Made by a program: the position numbers and the translations under genes
Notes under the pieces: generated by a model
What the model saw: only the letters and a program-made list of their open reading frames with translations
The model's database searches: none
What the model was told of the DNA's origin: nothing
Part shown: piece by piece, positions 24,818 through 33,989 of the stretch
Position numbering within the stretch: position 1 is the first letter of the stretch
Layout of the letters: each line of letters begins with the position of its first letter
Source of the DNA: Sphingobium fontiphilum
GTDB taxonomy: Bacteria > Pseudomonadota > Alphaproteobacteria > Sphingomonadales > Sphingomonadaceae
Reading direction: 5' to 3'
Assembly: GCF_014196635.1 (NCBI RefSeq)
Contig: NZ_JACIEB010000002.1
Span: 1-64,000 of the forward strand
DNA length: 64,000 nucleotides

Positions 24818-25819
24818 ATGTCCGTAACATTCCAGGTGATGCAGGTCGACCGGCCGGGCGAGCCGCTGCACGCGGCCGAACGCGCTCTTCCCCATCCCGA
24901 CGCAAACCAGATGCTGGTCGCCATATCCGCCTGTGGCGTCTGCCGCACCGACCTGCATGTCGTGGATGGCGAGATCATGGCGCATTATCCGATCGTTCCA
25001 GGCCACGAAATTGTCGGGCGCGTGATCGCCATGGGCGGCGCCGTCAAAGACTTTGCCATCGGGCAACGGGTCGGCATCCCATGGCTGGGTCATAGCTGCG
25101 GCCAGTGCCGTTATTGCCGGGAAGGCCAGGAAAATCTTTGCGATCACCCCGAATTCACCGGAGCGACCCGCGATGGCGGCTATGCCAGCCATGTCGTCGC
25201 CGACGCCCATTATTGTTTCGCGCTACCCGACCGTTACAGCGATGTGGAGGCGGCGCCGCTGCTTTGTGCGGGGCTGATCGGCTGGCGATCGCTGCGGATG
25301 GCGGGGGACGCGCCGGTGATCGGCCTCTATGGCTTTGGCGCGGCTGCACATATATTGGCCCAGATTGCGGTTTGGCAGGGGCGCACGGTTTATGCCTTCA
25401 CCCGCGACGGCGATGATCGCGCTCAGGCGCTCGCCCTGTCGCTCGGTTGCGCCTGGGCAGGCGCATCGACCGACATGCCGCCGCAGCAACTGGACGCCGC
25501 GCTGATCTTCGCGCCGGTGGGCGCATTGGTGCCGCTGGCGCTGAAGGCGGTGCGCAAGGGTGGACGCGTGATATGCGGCGGCATCCATATGAGCGACATC
25601 CCCGCCTTCCCCTATGCCGACCTTTGGGGCGAACGCCAAATCGTCTCCGTCGCCAATCTGACGCGGGAGGATGGCGTATCCTTCTTCGCCATGGCGGGGC
25701 AGGCCCCGCTGCATGTGCTGACGAAAACCTATCCGCTGGCGCAGGCGAACCAAGCGTTGGCCGACCTGCGGTCTGGCGCGCTCAGCGGTGCGGCGGTTCT
25801 GGTGCCGCCCGCGTCCTGA
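24818..25819 (+). CDS. Zinc-dependent alcohol dehydrogenase (MDR family)
   Basis: The 333-residue cytoplasmic MDR dehydrogenase has catalytic-zinc ligands in ACGVCRTDLHVVDGEI and GHEIVGRV. The structural-zinc cysteines are in GHSCGQCRYCREGQENLC, and a Rossmann segment reads IGLYGFGAAAHILAQIA. It interconverts alcohol and aldehyde with NAD(P). The start at 24818 follows GGGAGAAGAGGCGG; the longer frame from 24746 has no family support. It lies just outside the quinoprotein island and shares a convergent end with ackA. It could act in alcohol oxidation or aldehyde reduction. Confidence 0.9.
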   Translation: MSVTFQVMQVDRPGEPLHAAERALPHPDANQMLVAISACGVCRTDLHVVDGEIMAHYPIVPGHEIVGRVIAMGGAVKDFAIGQRVGIPWLGHSCGQCRYCREGQENLCDHPEFTGATRDGGYASHVVADAHYCFALPDRYSDVEAAPLLCAGLIGWRSLRMAGDAPVIGLYGFGAAAHILAQIAVWQGRTVYAFTRDGDDRAQALALSLGCAWAGASTDMPPQQLDAALIFAPVGALVPLALKAVRKGGRVICGGIHMSDIPAFPYADLWGERQIVSVANLTREDGVSFFAMAGQAPLHVLTKTYPLAQANQALADLRSGALSGAAVLVPPAS

Positions 25820-25822
25820 TCC

Positions 25823-27010
25823 TCAGGCCGCTTCGCCCAGCAACCGGGCAGTATGGCGGGCGATCATCCGTTCTTCATCCGTGGGGACGACGCGCACGGC
25901 GACAGCGCTGTGGGGCGCGCTGATAACGGGTTCGTTCGCCTCGTTGGCGGCATCGTCGATGCGAATCCCGGTCCACGCAAGCCGCGCGCAGATCATCCGC
26001 CGGATGACCGGATCATTCTCCCCGATCCCGGCGGTAAAGACGATGCCGTCCAGCCCCTCCAGCCCCGCCATCAGCGCGGCGGTATGGCGGGCGGCGCGCC
26101 ACACGAACAGCTCGATGGCCTCTGCGGCGCGGGGATCATTGCTGGCGTGGAGTGCGCGCATGTCGCTCGACACGCCCGATACGCCCAGCAGGCCCGACTG
26201 GCGATAGAGCAGGTCTTCGATCGCCTTGCCGCTCAACCCCTCCTGCTCCATCAGGTGGACGACGACGCCGGGGTCGAGCGATCCGGTTCGCGTGCCCATC
26301 ATCAGCCCATCGAGCGCGGTAAAACCCATGGTGGTATCAATGCTGCGCAGGCCGCGCATGGCGCACATGCTGGCGCCATTGCCCAGATGAGCAACGATCA
26401 CCCGACCGGCGGCTAGGGCAGGATCGACCGCACCCAGGCGGTCGGCGATATATTCATAGGACAGGCCATGAAAGCCATAGCGGCGATAACCCCGGTCGGC
26501 ATAGGCGCGGGGCAGCGCCATGCGCGCGGCGACGGCCGGCATGTCATGATGAAAGGCGGTGTCGAAACAGGCGATCTGGGGCAGGTCCGGCGCCATGGCT
26601 GCAATCGCCCGGATTGCCGCCAGATTATGCGGCTGGTGCAGCGGCGCGAGCGGACTGAGCGCCTCCAGCGCCTCCAGCGCGGCGGCGTCGATGCGGACAG
26701 GCGCGGCAAAATGCGTGCCGCCATGGACAACGCGGTGACCGACCGCCACGATCCGGTGATGGGGCAGATGCGCGTCGGCCCAATGATAAAGATCGTCGAG
26801 CAGGCCCTCATGCGTCATCGCCCCGCCATCGGGCCAATTGCGCTGCGCCAGCACAACACCATCCTGATCGCGCACGATAAGGCGGGGGGCCGTGCCGATC
26901 CCCTCCAGCTTGCCGCCCGCCGCATGGACCGGCCCCTCCGCCGTCAGCAGGAACAGGCCGAATTTGATGCTGGACGACCCGGCGTTCAGGCTAATGATCG
27001 CGCGGCTCAT
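25823..27010 (-). CDS. ackA: Acetate kinase
   Basis: The 395-residue enzyme interconverts acetate plus ATP and acetyl phosphate plus ADP. It shows the ASKHA motifs LNAGSSSIKFGLF, VGHRVVHGG, CFDTAFHHDMP and YGFHGLSYEYIA, then VIVAHLGNGASMCAM, GTRTGSLDPG and FTAGIGEND. Length is normal. Its start overlaps the stop of the maoC-pta gene by 4 bp (ATGA), so the two are translationally coupled, giving both enzymes of the acetate to acetyl-CoA route in one operon. In this setting it may recover acetate formed by ExaC. Confidence 0.95.
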   Translation of the reverse strand: MSRAIISLNAGSSSIKFGLFLLTAEGPVHAAGGKLEGIGTAPRLIVRDQDGVVLAQRNWPDGGAMTHEGLLDDLYHWADAHLPHHRIVAVGHRVVHGGTHFAAPVRIDAAALEALEALSPLAPLHQPHNLAAIRAIAAMAPDLPQIACFDTAFHHDMPAVAARMALPRAYADRGYRRYGFHGLSYEYIADRLGAVDPALAAGRVIVAHLGNGASMCAMRGLRSIDTTMGFTALDGLMMGTRTGSLDPGVVVHLMEQEGLSGKAIEDLLYRQSGLLGVSGVSSDMRALHASNDPRAAEAIELFVWRAARHTAALMAGLEGLDGIVFTAGIGENDPVIRRMICARLAWTGIRIDDAANEANEPVISAPHSAVAVRVVPTDEERMIARHTARLLGEAA

Positions 27011-28449
27011 GCGCCCGCCGCGTCCGTGGGAAGTCCCGGCGCCGCCTTGGTCGCTGCACGCGCCAGCAGCACCGCCACCGCGCAGGAGGCGAGCCGCGTG
27101 CGCAGACTGTCCGCCCGGCTGGTCAGGATGATCGGCGCCCGCGCGCCCAGCACGATGCCCGCCGCATCCGCCCCGCCCAGAAAGGTCAGTTGCTTGGCCA
27201 GCATGTTGCCCGATTCCAGATTGGGCACGACCAATATCTCCGCCTGCCCCGCGACTGGCGACACGATACCCTTCTCCTTCGCCGCAGCCGCGCTGATCGC
27301 ATTGTCGAAGGCGAGCGGCCCGTCGAGCAGACCGCCCGTAATCTGCCCGCGATCAGCCATCTTGCAAAGCGCCGCCGCATCCAGCGTCGACGGGATGGCC
27401 GGATTTACCGTCTCGACCGCCGACAATATCGCGACGCGTGGGCATTCGATGCCGATCACATGGGCGAGGTCAATCGCGTTGCGGATGATGTCAGCCTTTT
27501 CCTCCAGCGTGGGCGCGATGTTGATGGCGGCATCGGTAATCAGGATGGGCTTGGCATGGCCCGGCACGTCCATCAGATAGGCATGACTGATCCGCCGTTC
27601 GGTCCGCAGGCCCGTGGCGCGATTGACGACCGCACCCATCAGCTCGTCGGTGTGCAGCGATCCCTTCATCAACTGTTTCGCCTCGCCCGAGCGAATCAGA
27701 TCGACCGCCTGCTGTGCGGCGGCATGGCTGTGGGGAGCGTCGACGATGCGATAGGAGCCGACATCCAGCCCCGCGTCCTGCGCCGCCGCCAATATCCGCG
27801 CGCGCGGCCCGACCAGTATCGGTTCGATCAATCCGGCCTCCGCCGCCTCGACTGCGGCGGTAATAGCTGCGGCGCTGCAAGGGTGGGCGACGGCCGTCGT
27901 CACTGCCTGCCCGCCGCGCGCCGCCTGCATCAACCGGCGATAGCCGTCATGGTCGGACAGGCGTATGTCGGGCAGCGCGACGCGGGGGCGGCGCACTTTC
28001 TCCAGCGGCGCCTTGACGACGGCTTCGCCGCTGATGACCTCCTCGCCATTCTGGTTGGCGCAGCGGCAATCGAAGGTGACGATATGATGTTCGACCTGTT
28101 TGGCGGTCACCGTCACGCTGGCGGTAATGGTGTCGCCCAGCCCGACCGGCCGCCTGAACGCCAGAGTCTGGTTGAGGTAGATTGCGCCCGGCCCCGGCAA
28201 TTCCGTTCCCAGCACCGCCGAAATCAGGCCCCCGCCCCACAGCCCATGGGCGATGACGCGGTGGAACATGTCGGTCGCCGCATAGTCCGGGTCCAGATGA
28301 GCCGGGTTGGTGTCGCCAGAGGCCAGTGCAAAGAGCTGGATGTCCTCCAGCCCCAGCGTGCGGGAGAGGCAGGCGCTGTCGCCCACGGCGATTTCGTCGA
28401 AGGTGCGGTTTTCGATCAAGTCGTCGCCAGTCATGTCAGGCGTGTTCAT
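27007..28449 (-). CDS. Bifunctional (R)-enoyl-CoA hydratase (MaoC) / phosphate acetyltransferase
   Basis: The 480-residue fusion has an N-terminal MaoC hot-dog domain (about 15-155), including LASGDTNPAHLDPDYA and IAHGLWGGGLISAVLGTELPG over two motifs. A C-terminal phosphate acyltransferase domain (about 175-470) has PILVGPRARI, GSLHTDELMGAVV and FLGGADAAGIVLGARAPI. The first half can supply (R)-3-hydroxyacyl-CoA and the second makes acetyl-CoA from acetyl phosphate. The fused form is known in alphaproteobacteria. It lies 3 bp after the phaC-like stop and overlaps ackA, forming a three-gene operon. Confidence 0.92.
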   Translation of the reverse strand: MNTPDMTGDDLIENRTFDEIAVGDSACLSRTLGLEDIQLFALASGDTNPAHLDPDYAATDMFHRVIAHGLWGGGLISAVLGTELPGPGAIYLNQTLAFRRPVGLGDTITASVTVTAKQVEHHIVTFDCRCANQNGEEVISGEAVVKAPLEKVRRPRVALPDIRLSDHDGYRRLMQAARGGQAVTTAVAHPCSAAAITAAVEAAEAGLIEPILVGPRARILAAAQDAGLDVGSYRIVDAPHSHAAAQQAVDLIRSGEAKQLMKGSLHTDELMGAVVNRATGLRTERRISHAYLMDVPGHAKPILITDAAINIAPTLEEKADIIRNAIDLAHVIGIECPRVAILSAVETVNPAIPSTLDAAALCKMADRGQITGGLLDGPLAFDNAISAAAAKEKGIVSPVAGQAEILVVPNLESGNMLAKQLTFLGGADAAGIVLGARAPIILTSRADSLRTRLASCAVAVLLARAATKAAPGLPTDAAGA

Positions 28450-28452
28450 CGC

Positions 28453-30198
28453 TCAATGCTCCAGCACATAGTTTCCGGGCGCATCCATGATCGCATTGCC
28501 CATGGGCGGCGGCGGCACGGGCGCGCCCGAATGGGCGCCCAGCCACTCACCCCAGGCGATCCACCACGACCCGTCATGCGCCTCCGCCCGCGCCAGCCAT
28601 TCGTCCGGGCCGATGGCGGGCGCGCCGGCCGGACGGTCCATCATCCGGTAGTGGCGGTGGGGGTGGCCCGGTTCGGACACGATGCCGGCATTGTGCCCGC
28701 CGCTGGTCAGAACGAAGCGGATCGGCGCGTCCGTCAACCAGTGGATCTTATGCACGGAGCGCCACGGCGCGACATGGTCTGTCTCCGTCCCGACGACGAA
28801 CATCGGCTGTTTGATCGCCGACAGGCTGATCGGCCGACCATCGACAAGGTATCGCCCCTCGGCCAGATCGTCGTTCAGAAACAATTGCCGCAGATACTGG
28901 CTGTGCATGGCATAGGGCATACGGGTGCCGTCCGCATTCCACGCCATCAGGTCGCTGGGCTGATCCCGCTCTCCCATCAGATAGGTTTTGAGGATGCGCG
29001 ACCAGACCAGGTCGTTGGAACGCAGCATCTGGAATGCGCCCCCCATCTGCGCGCTGTCGAGATAGCCCCGGCTCCACATCATGCTGTCGAGAAGGTTGAG
29101 TTGCGCCTCGTCGATGAAGAGACCCAGTTCCCCCGGCTCGCTGAATTCGGTCTGCGCGGCGAGCAGAGTCAGGCTGGCCAGCCGATCATCGCCATCGCGC
29201 GCCATCGCCGCCGCCGCGATCGACAGCAATGTGCCGCCCAGGCAGTAGCCCAGCGCATGGATGCCCCGCGCGCCCGTGGTCGCGGCGATGGCGTCCATCG
29301 CGGCTATCACGCCCATGCGACGATAGTCGTCCATGTCCCTGTCACGATCGGCGCTGTCCGGATTGTGCCAGGAGATCGCAAAGACGGTATAGCCCTGCCC
29401 CACCAGCCAGCGGATCAGCGAATGGTCGGGGGCGAGGTCCAAAATATAATATTTCATGATCCAGGCAGGCACGATCAGCACCGGCTCAGGCCGGACCTGA
29501 TCGGTCGTCGGCGCATATTGGATCAGTTCCATCAGGGCATTGCGATAGACGACCTTGCCGGGCGTGATCGCGACCTCCTGCCCCGGCCGGAACGCACTGT
29601 TCTCCGCGCTGCCGTCGCCGCGCAACAGATGCTTCACATCCTCGAGCCACAGCTTGCCGCCTTCGATCAGGCACCGACCCTTGGTGTCGATGATCTTCTG
29701 TTGGAGCACCGGGTTGGTGGCGACGAAGTTGGTGGGCGCCAGCGTGTCGAGCATCTGGCGCATGGCAAAGGACACGACCGCTTCATGGTGCTTCGTCACG
29801 CCCATGACGCCGGTGGTCGCCGCATGCCACCATTGCTGGTTCAACAGGAATGACTGGCTGAACAGATTATAAGGCCAATGCTTCCACGCGGGATCGTCGA
29901 ACCGGTGGTCCTGCGGCAGCGGCTCAATGGCGGGGCGCCCGTCCTGCGGGTCGCCCATATGGGTCAGATAATCGGCAAGCCGCACCATCTTGCGTCCCGC
30001 CTTGGCGGCCAGTTGCGCCTGTTTACCCGGCGACACCGCCAGATGCATCGCCCAGTCGGCGAAGGACTGCGTCATCGTGGCGGGAGAAAGACCATGGGTC
30101 GCCTGGGCAATCGCGGCGAAGGCGGCGCGATCCATGGTCTCCGCCACGCCGTCCAGCGGATCGGGCGCTGGCGGCTGGGCTGTCGGCTTCAGGGTCAA
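28453..30198 (-). CDS. phaC: Polyhydroxyalkanoate synthase family protein (PhaC-like)
   Basis: The protein is about 581 residues. It has the PHA synthase N-terminal region (SFADWAMHLAVSPGKQAQL, WKHWPYNLFSQSFLLNQQWW) and an alpha/beta-hydrolase core with the lipase-like box ALGYCLGGT, whose nucleophile is Cys319. The Asp of VVGTETDHVAPW and the His of SGGHNAGIV complete the triad. It polymerises (R)-3-hydroxyacyl-CoA. I favour a TTG start at 30198, seven bases after a perfect AAGGAGG; the ATG at 30216 lies just before that sequence and is the alternative. It is the first gene of the phaC/maoC-pta/ackA operon. Confidence 0.85.
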   Translation of the reverse strand: MTLKPTAQPPAPDPLDGVAETMDRAAFAAIAQATHGLSPATMTQSFADWAMHLAVSPGKQAQLAAKAGRKMVRLADYLTHMGDPQDGRPAIEPLPQDHRFDDPAWKHWPYNLFSQSFLLNQQWWHAATTGVMGVTKHHEAVVSFAMRQMLDTLAPTNFVATNPVLQQKIIDTKGRCLIEGGKLWLEDVKHLLRGDGSAENSAFRPGQEVAITPGKVVYRNALMELIQYAPTTDQVRPEPVLIVPAWIMKYYILDLAPDHSLIRWLVGQGYTVFAISWHNPDSADRDRDMDDYRRMGVIAAMDAIAATTGARGIHALGYCLGGTLLSIAAAAMARDGDDRLASLTLLAAQTEFSEPGELGLFIDEAQLNLLDSMMWSRGYLDSAQMGGAFQMLRSNDLVWSRILKTYLMGERDQPSDLMAWNADGTRMPYAMHSQYLRQLFLNDDLAEGRYLVDGRPISLSAIKQPMFVVGTETDHVAPWRSVHKIHWLTDAPIRFVLTSGGHNAGIVSEPGHPHRHYRMMDRPAGAPAIGPDEWLARAEAHDGSWWIAWGEWLGAHSGAPVPPPPMGNAIMDAPGNYVLEH

Positions 30199-30298
30199 CG
30201 GAGGGCCTCCTTCCATGCATTTCCGACCTAATGCCGCGACGCGGTGAAGGCACTCCGTAGAAACCGCATTGCGCCGCGCCTTTCCGCTTTGGCGGGGC

Positions 30299-31762
30299 CT
30301 ATTGCTGCGGGGACGCCTCAAGCCCCTTGCCGTGTTGTATCCAACCCCCGCCCAGCGCCTTCCCCAGCGCGGCATGGGCCTGCAACGCCTGCATCCGCGC
30401 CTGCGCGGCGGCGCGTTCAGCGGCATTGTCGCGCACGGTGACCTGCGCCATCTGCACCAGCGAATCCTCGCCCGCGCGATAGCGTTGTCCGGCCAGATCC
30501 CTCGCCACGGCGCTTTGCGCCCGCGCCTGCGCGATCATCCGGGCCGTGTTGATGGCGGCATTATAACGGTTCAGCGCCGTCTCACTGTCGGTCAGCGCGC
30601 CCAGAACCGCCTGTTCATAGGCGGCGGCGGCTCCATCTGCGCGGGCCTTGGCGGCCCTGATCTGCGCACGTACGCGACCGCCCGAAAAGATCGGCCAACT
30701 GAGCGACGGGCCGACCTGAAACATCGTGCTGGCGCCCGATCCCAGATCGCTGACAGAACGGCCCTGTTGCCCGATGCCGCCCATCAACGAAAATTGCGGG
30801 AACAGCCGCGCCGTTTCCACGCCGACGTCGGCTGTGGCGGCGGCCAGTTGCGCTTCGGCGGCGATTATGTCCGGGCGGCGGCGCAAAATGTCGGACCGCA
30901 GGCCCACCGCCACTTGCGCGGGCGGTTCGGGCACGGGCGCGGGCGCCGACAGCCGCTCCAGCCAGGCCTCGGGTGGCCGCCCGGTCAGCAGCGCCAGCCC
31001 GAACATCGCCGCCCTGATCCGCGCCTGCGCGCCTGGCAGAGCCGCCTGCGCCCGCTGTGCGGCGGCGATGGCGTCTGCGTCGTCGGACCGCGCGATTTCG
31101 CCCGCCTCATGGCTTTGTCGCATCAGGGCGGCGATCTGGCGATAGGCCTGCGCATCGGACTGCAGCGTCGCTTCCTCCGCCTGTGCGCCGCGCAATTCGG
31201 CATAGCTGCGCTGCACCTCGGCGACGATGCGCAGCTTCGCCTCGCGCGCCATCGCCTCCGCCGCGCGACCACGGGCGGCCGCAGCCTCGACTGCGCGGCG
31301 CGCGCCGCCCCACAGATCGATTTCCCAGGACGCATCGAACCCTGCGTCAAACAGCGAAAATTGCCGGTCGACACCGGGAATCTGGCCAATGGGCAACTGG
31401 CCATTTTCCGACAATTGCTGACGCGTGGCCGACGCCCCGGCGCGCAATTGCGGCAATCGCGCGCCCGCCGCCGCATCCATGCCAGCGCGCGCTTCGCGCA
31501 GGCGCGCATCGGCCTGCCTGATGTCCAGATTGGCGGCTATCGCGGCTTCGACCAGGTCAGTGAGGACCGGATCCCCCAAGGCGCGCCACGGTTCGGCATC
31601 GACCGGTCCCGGCGCGTCCGGCCCCACCCCTTCCGGCCCCTCCCCTCCCGGCTCGGTCCAGCCGCCATCGGCGCCTGTGACGGCCGGGCGTTCGAAATCC
31701 GGCCCGACCGTGCAAGCGGTCAATGTGGGCAGAGCAAGGGCGAACAGACAAATGATGCGCAA
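30299..31762 (-). CDS. Outer-membrane efflux lipoprotein (NodT/OprM family)
   Basis: The 487-residue TolC-like factor has a lipoprotein signal peptide (lipobox LTAC at residues 14-17) and CTVGPDFERPAV, typical of NodT proteins. Two duplicated helical-hairpin repeats follow, with long Ala/Arg/Gln-rich coiled coils and conserved RPDIIAAEAQLAAATADVGVETARLFPQFSL split across the second repeat. It forms the outer-membrane channel for the efflux system encoded upstream. It follows the second permease by 5 bp and is the last gene of that operon. Confidence 0.9.
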   Translation of the reverse strand: MRIICLFALALPTLTACTVGPDFERPAVTGADGGWTEPGGEGPEGVGPDAPGPVDAEPWRALGDPVLTDLVEAAIAANLDIRQADARLREARAGMDAAAGARLPQLRAGASATRQQLSENGQLPIGQIPGVDRQFSLFDAGFDASWEIDLWGGARRAVEAAAARGRAAEAMAREAKLRIVAEVQRSYAELRGAQAEEATLQSDAQAYRQIAALMRQSHEAGEIARSDDADAIAAAQRAQAALPGAQARIRAAMFGLALLTGRPPEAWLERLSAPAPVPEPPAQVAVGLRSDILRRRPDIIAAEAQLAAATADVGVETARLFPQFSLMGGIGQQGRSVSDLGSGASTMFQVGPSLSWPIFSGGRVRAQIRAAKARADGAAAAYEQAVLGALTDSETALNRYNAAINTARMIAQARAQSAVARDLAGQRYRAGEDSLVQMAQVTVRDNAAERAAAQARMQALQAHAALGKALGGGWIQHGKGLEASPQQ

Positions 31763-31767
31763 GGGGT

Positions 31768-32877
31768 CTACTCCATCCGCGATCGAAAAAGGGCGGACGC
31801 CGCCAGCGTCGAACCGGCGGCGATCAGCGCCAGCGGCCAGATATTGGCCAGCATCTGGCCTGGCGGCATGGCTTTAAGGAACGTCCCTTCCGATATGGTC
31901 AGGAACCAGGCGGTTGGATTGATCCAGGTCACGACCTGCAACCAACCGGGCATGTTGTCGATCGGGCTGGCATAGCCCGACAGGATGATCATCGGCACCA
32001 CCACGGCGAACATGCCCAGAAAGGCCTGCTGCTGGGTGGCGGACAGGGTGGAAATCAACATGCCTAGGCCTGTCAGCGCCAGAAGGTAGAAGAGCAGCGC
32101 CAGATAGAAGAGCGGCAGCGAGCCCGTCAGCGGCACGCGGAAGACCGACGGCAACAGGATGACGAACAGGGTGACGTTGACCAGCCCGACCAGCATCGGC
32201 GGCAGCATCTTGCCCACCAATATCTCGTGCACGCGCAGCGGCGACACCATCAACTGGTCGAACGTGCCCAACTCCCGCTCGCGCGCGACCGACTGGACCA
32301 CCACGGCCAGCGCTGACACGGCGGCGATCACCGCGACCAGAGCAGGCATGACGAACAGCATATATTCCAGATTGGGGTTGAACCAGTGGCTGGCTAAGGA
32401 TCGCCCGCCCCGCCCCGCCATCATGCGCGGGACCGCGCTCGCGCCCACCTCACCCACGATGCGTTCGACATAGCCCGACACGATCTGCGCCGCGTTGGAT
32501 CGGCGCCCGTCATAGACGGCGCCGACCATCGCGCCACGCCGCGCCGCGACATCGGCCGAGAAATGCGGGTCGAACCGCAGGGCGGCGATCACCCGTTGCC
32601 GGTCGATGGCAGCGCGCAGTTCATCGTCGGAGCGCAGCGCCACGACCTGGCGGACATTGGGACTGGCCGCCAGTCGCTCGATGATCTCGCGGCTCCATTG
32701 CCCGCCGTCGAGATCCAGCACGCCCACGCGGATATTGTTCACCTCCATGGTCGAGGCGAAGCCGAAGAGGAAAAACTGGATCAGCGGCGGCGCGATGAGG
32801 ATCAGGCGCGCGCGCGGATCGCGCAGCACCGCCAGTATTTCCTTGAGGATGATGGCGCGAAGGCGCGGCCCGATCAT
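31768..32877 (-). CDS. ABC-2 type exporter permease (YhhJ/YbhR-like), second subunit
   Basis: The 369-residue membrane protein has one N-terminal span (LILIAPPLIQFFLFGFA), a periplasmic domain of about 150 residues and five C-terminal spans, the normal ABC-2 layout. The conserved ARERELGTFDQLMVSPL elbow is present. The start at 32877 overlaps the preceding permease stop by 4 bp; an upstream start would add ten unconserved residues. It pairs with the other permease and the double ATPase. Confidence 0.9.
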   Translation of the reverse strand: MIGPRLRAIILKEILAVLRDPRARLILIAPPLIQFFLFGFASTMEVNNIRVGVLDLDGGQWSREIIERLAASPNVRQVVALRSDDELRAAIDRQRVIAALRFDPHFSADVAARRGAMVGAVYDGRRSNAAQIVSGYVERIVGEVGASAVPRMMAGRGGRSLASHWFNPNLEYMLFVMPALVAVIAAVSALAVVVQSVARERELGTFDQLMVSPLRVHEILVGKMLPPMLVGLVNVTLFVILLPSVFRVPLTGSLPLFYLALLFYLLALTGLGMLISTLSATQQQAFLGMFAVVVPMIILSGYASPIDNMPGWLQVVTWINPTAWFLTISEGTFLKAMPPGQMLANIWPLALIAAGSTLAASALFRSRME

Positions 32878-33989
32878 GCGATCCTCCGCCGCGTCGCGCG
32901 AACGCAAAGCAGGAAGAACAGCAGGCCAAAGCCGAGCAACACCGCCATATTGGGCAGAAACAAGCGCCAGTCGTCACCGGCGATGAACACCGTCTGCAAT
33001 TGCGGGATCAGGTAACGGGCGGGCACAATATAGGTCAGCCCCTGAATGATCCGGGGCATGGAGGAGATTTCGAACACGAAGCCCGACAACAGCATCGTCG
33101 GCATGAAAGATGTGAGCAACGCCACCTGGCTGGCGACGAACTGGTTCTTGAACACCGCCGAAATCAGCAGCCCCTGGCCGAGCGCGGGGATCAGATAGAC
33201 GGAGGAAATGGCGACCAGCCCGAAGATCGACCCGCGAAACGGCACATGGAACAGGGTGACCGCCAATATCGTGCAAAGCGCCATCGACATCAGCCCCAAC
33301 GCAAAATAGGGGATGACCTTGGTCAGCAGGAACTCGCCCATGCCGATGGGCGTCGCCATCAACGCCTCTAACGTGCCGCGCTCCCATTCCCGCGCGATGA
33401 CGAGCGCGGTCAGCAGGCAACCGATCATTGTCATCACCACAGCAATCGAACCGGGGACCAGGAAATTGCGGCTGGCCAGTTCCGGGTTGAACCAGAAACG
33501 GCTGGACACGGCGATGGGCGGGGTCATGGCCGCGCCGCCATCCGCCGCGCGGGCCGCAGCCCAATGCGCGCGCACCCCTTCGGCATAGGCGGCGATGAAA
33601 CTGGCGGTGTTGGGCAGCGATCCGTCAGTGATGATCTGTATGTCGCCCCCGCCCTTGGCCACCTGTCGCCCGAAATCCTGAGGGATGACGATGATCGCGC
33701 GAATGTGGCCCGCGATCAGCGCATCGGTCATCCGCGACGCCGTGCCGACCATCCGCACGTCGAAATAGCGCGAGTTCTGAAAGCTGGTGGCCAATGATCG
33801 GGCCGCCGCGCCATCATCCTGAATCGACAGGCCGATATGGGTGCGCGAGGCGTCCAGATTGACGCCGAAGCCCATGAGGAACAGCAACATCACCGGCAAA
33901 AGGAAGGCGATGATGAAGGTCGAAGGATCGCGCAATATCTGCCGCGCCTCTTTCATCAGCATGGCGGCGAACCGGCGGCCGCGCATCAT
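32874..33989 (-). CDS. ABC-2 type exporter permease (YhhJ/YbhS-like), first subunit
   Basis: The 371-residue permease has the same layout as its neighbour: an N-terminal span (FIIAFLLPVMLLFLMGFGV), a periplasmic domain and five C-terminal spans, with AREWERGTLEALMATPIGMGE as the conserved motif (the loop before the second span). Its start overlaps the ATPase stop by 4 bp. The two permeases are paralogous and probably form a heterodimer. The exported compound is unknown; drug, solvent or stress metabolites are typical for this family. Confidence 0.9.
   Translation of the reverse strand: MMRGRRFAAMLMKEARQILRDPSTFIIAFLLPVMLLFLMGFGVNLDASRTHIGLSIQDDGAAARSLATSFQNSRYFDVRMVGTASRMTDALIAGHIRAIIVIPQDFGRQVAKGGGDIQIITDGSLPNTASFIAAYAEGVRAHWAAARAADGGAAMTPPIAVSSRFWFNPELASRNFLVPGSIAVVMTMIGCLLTALVIAREWERGTLEALMATPIGMGEFLLTKVIPYFALGLMSMALCTILAVTLFHVPFRGSIFGLVAISSVYLIPALGQGLLISAVFKNQFVASQVALLTSFMPTMLLSGFVFEISSMPRIIQGLTYIVPARYLIPQLQTVFIAGDDWRLFLPNMAVLLGFGLLFFLLCVRATRRRIA

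Noticed and set aside
27190-29853. 887-residue plus-strand frame opposite maoC-pta and phaC
   Set aside because: His/Arg/Asp-rich composition typical of shadow frames, no domain, and the opposite strand has clear enzymes.
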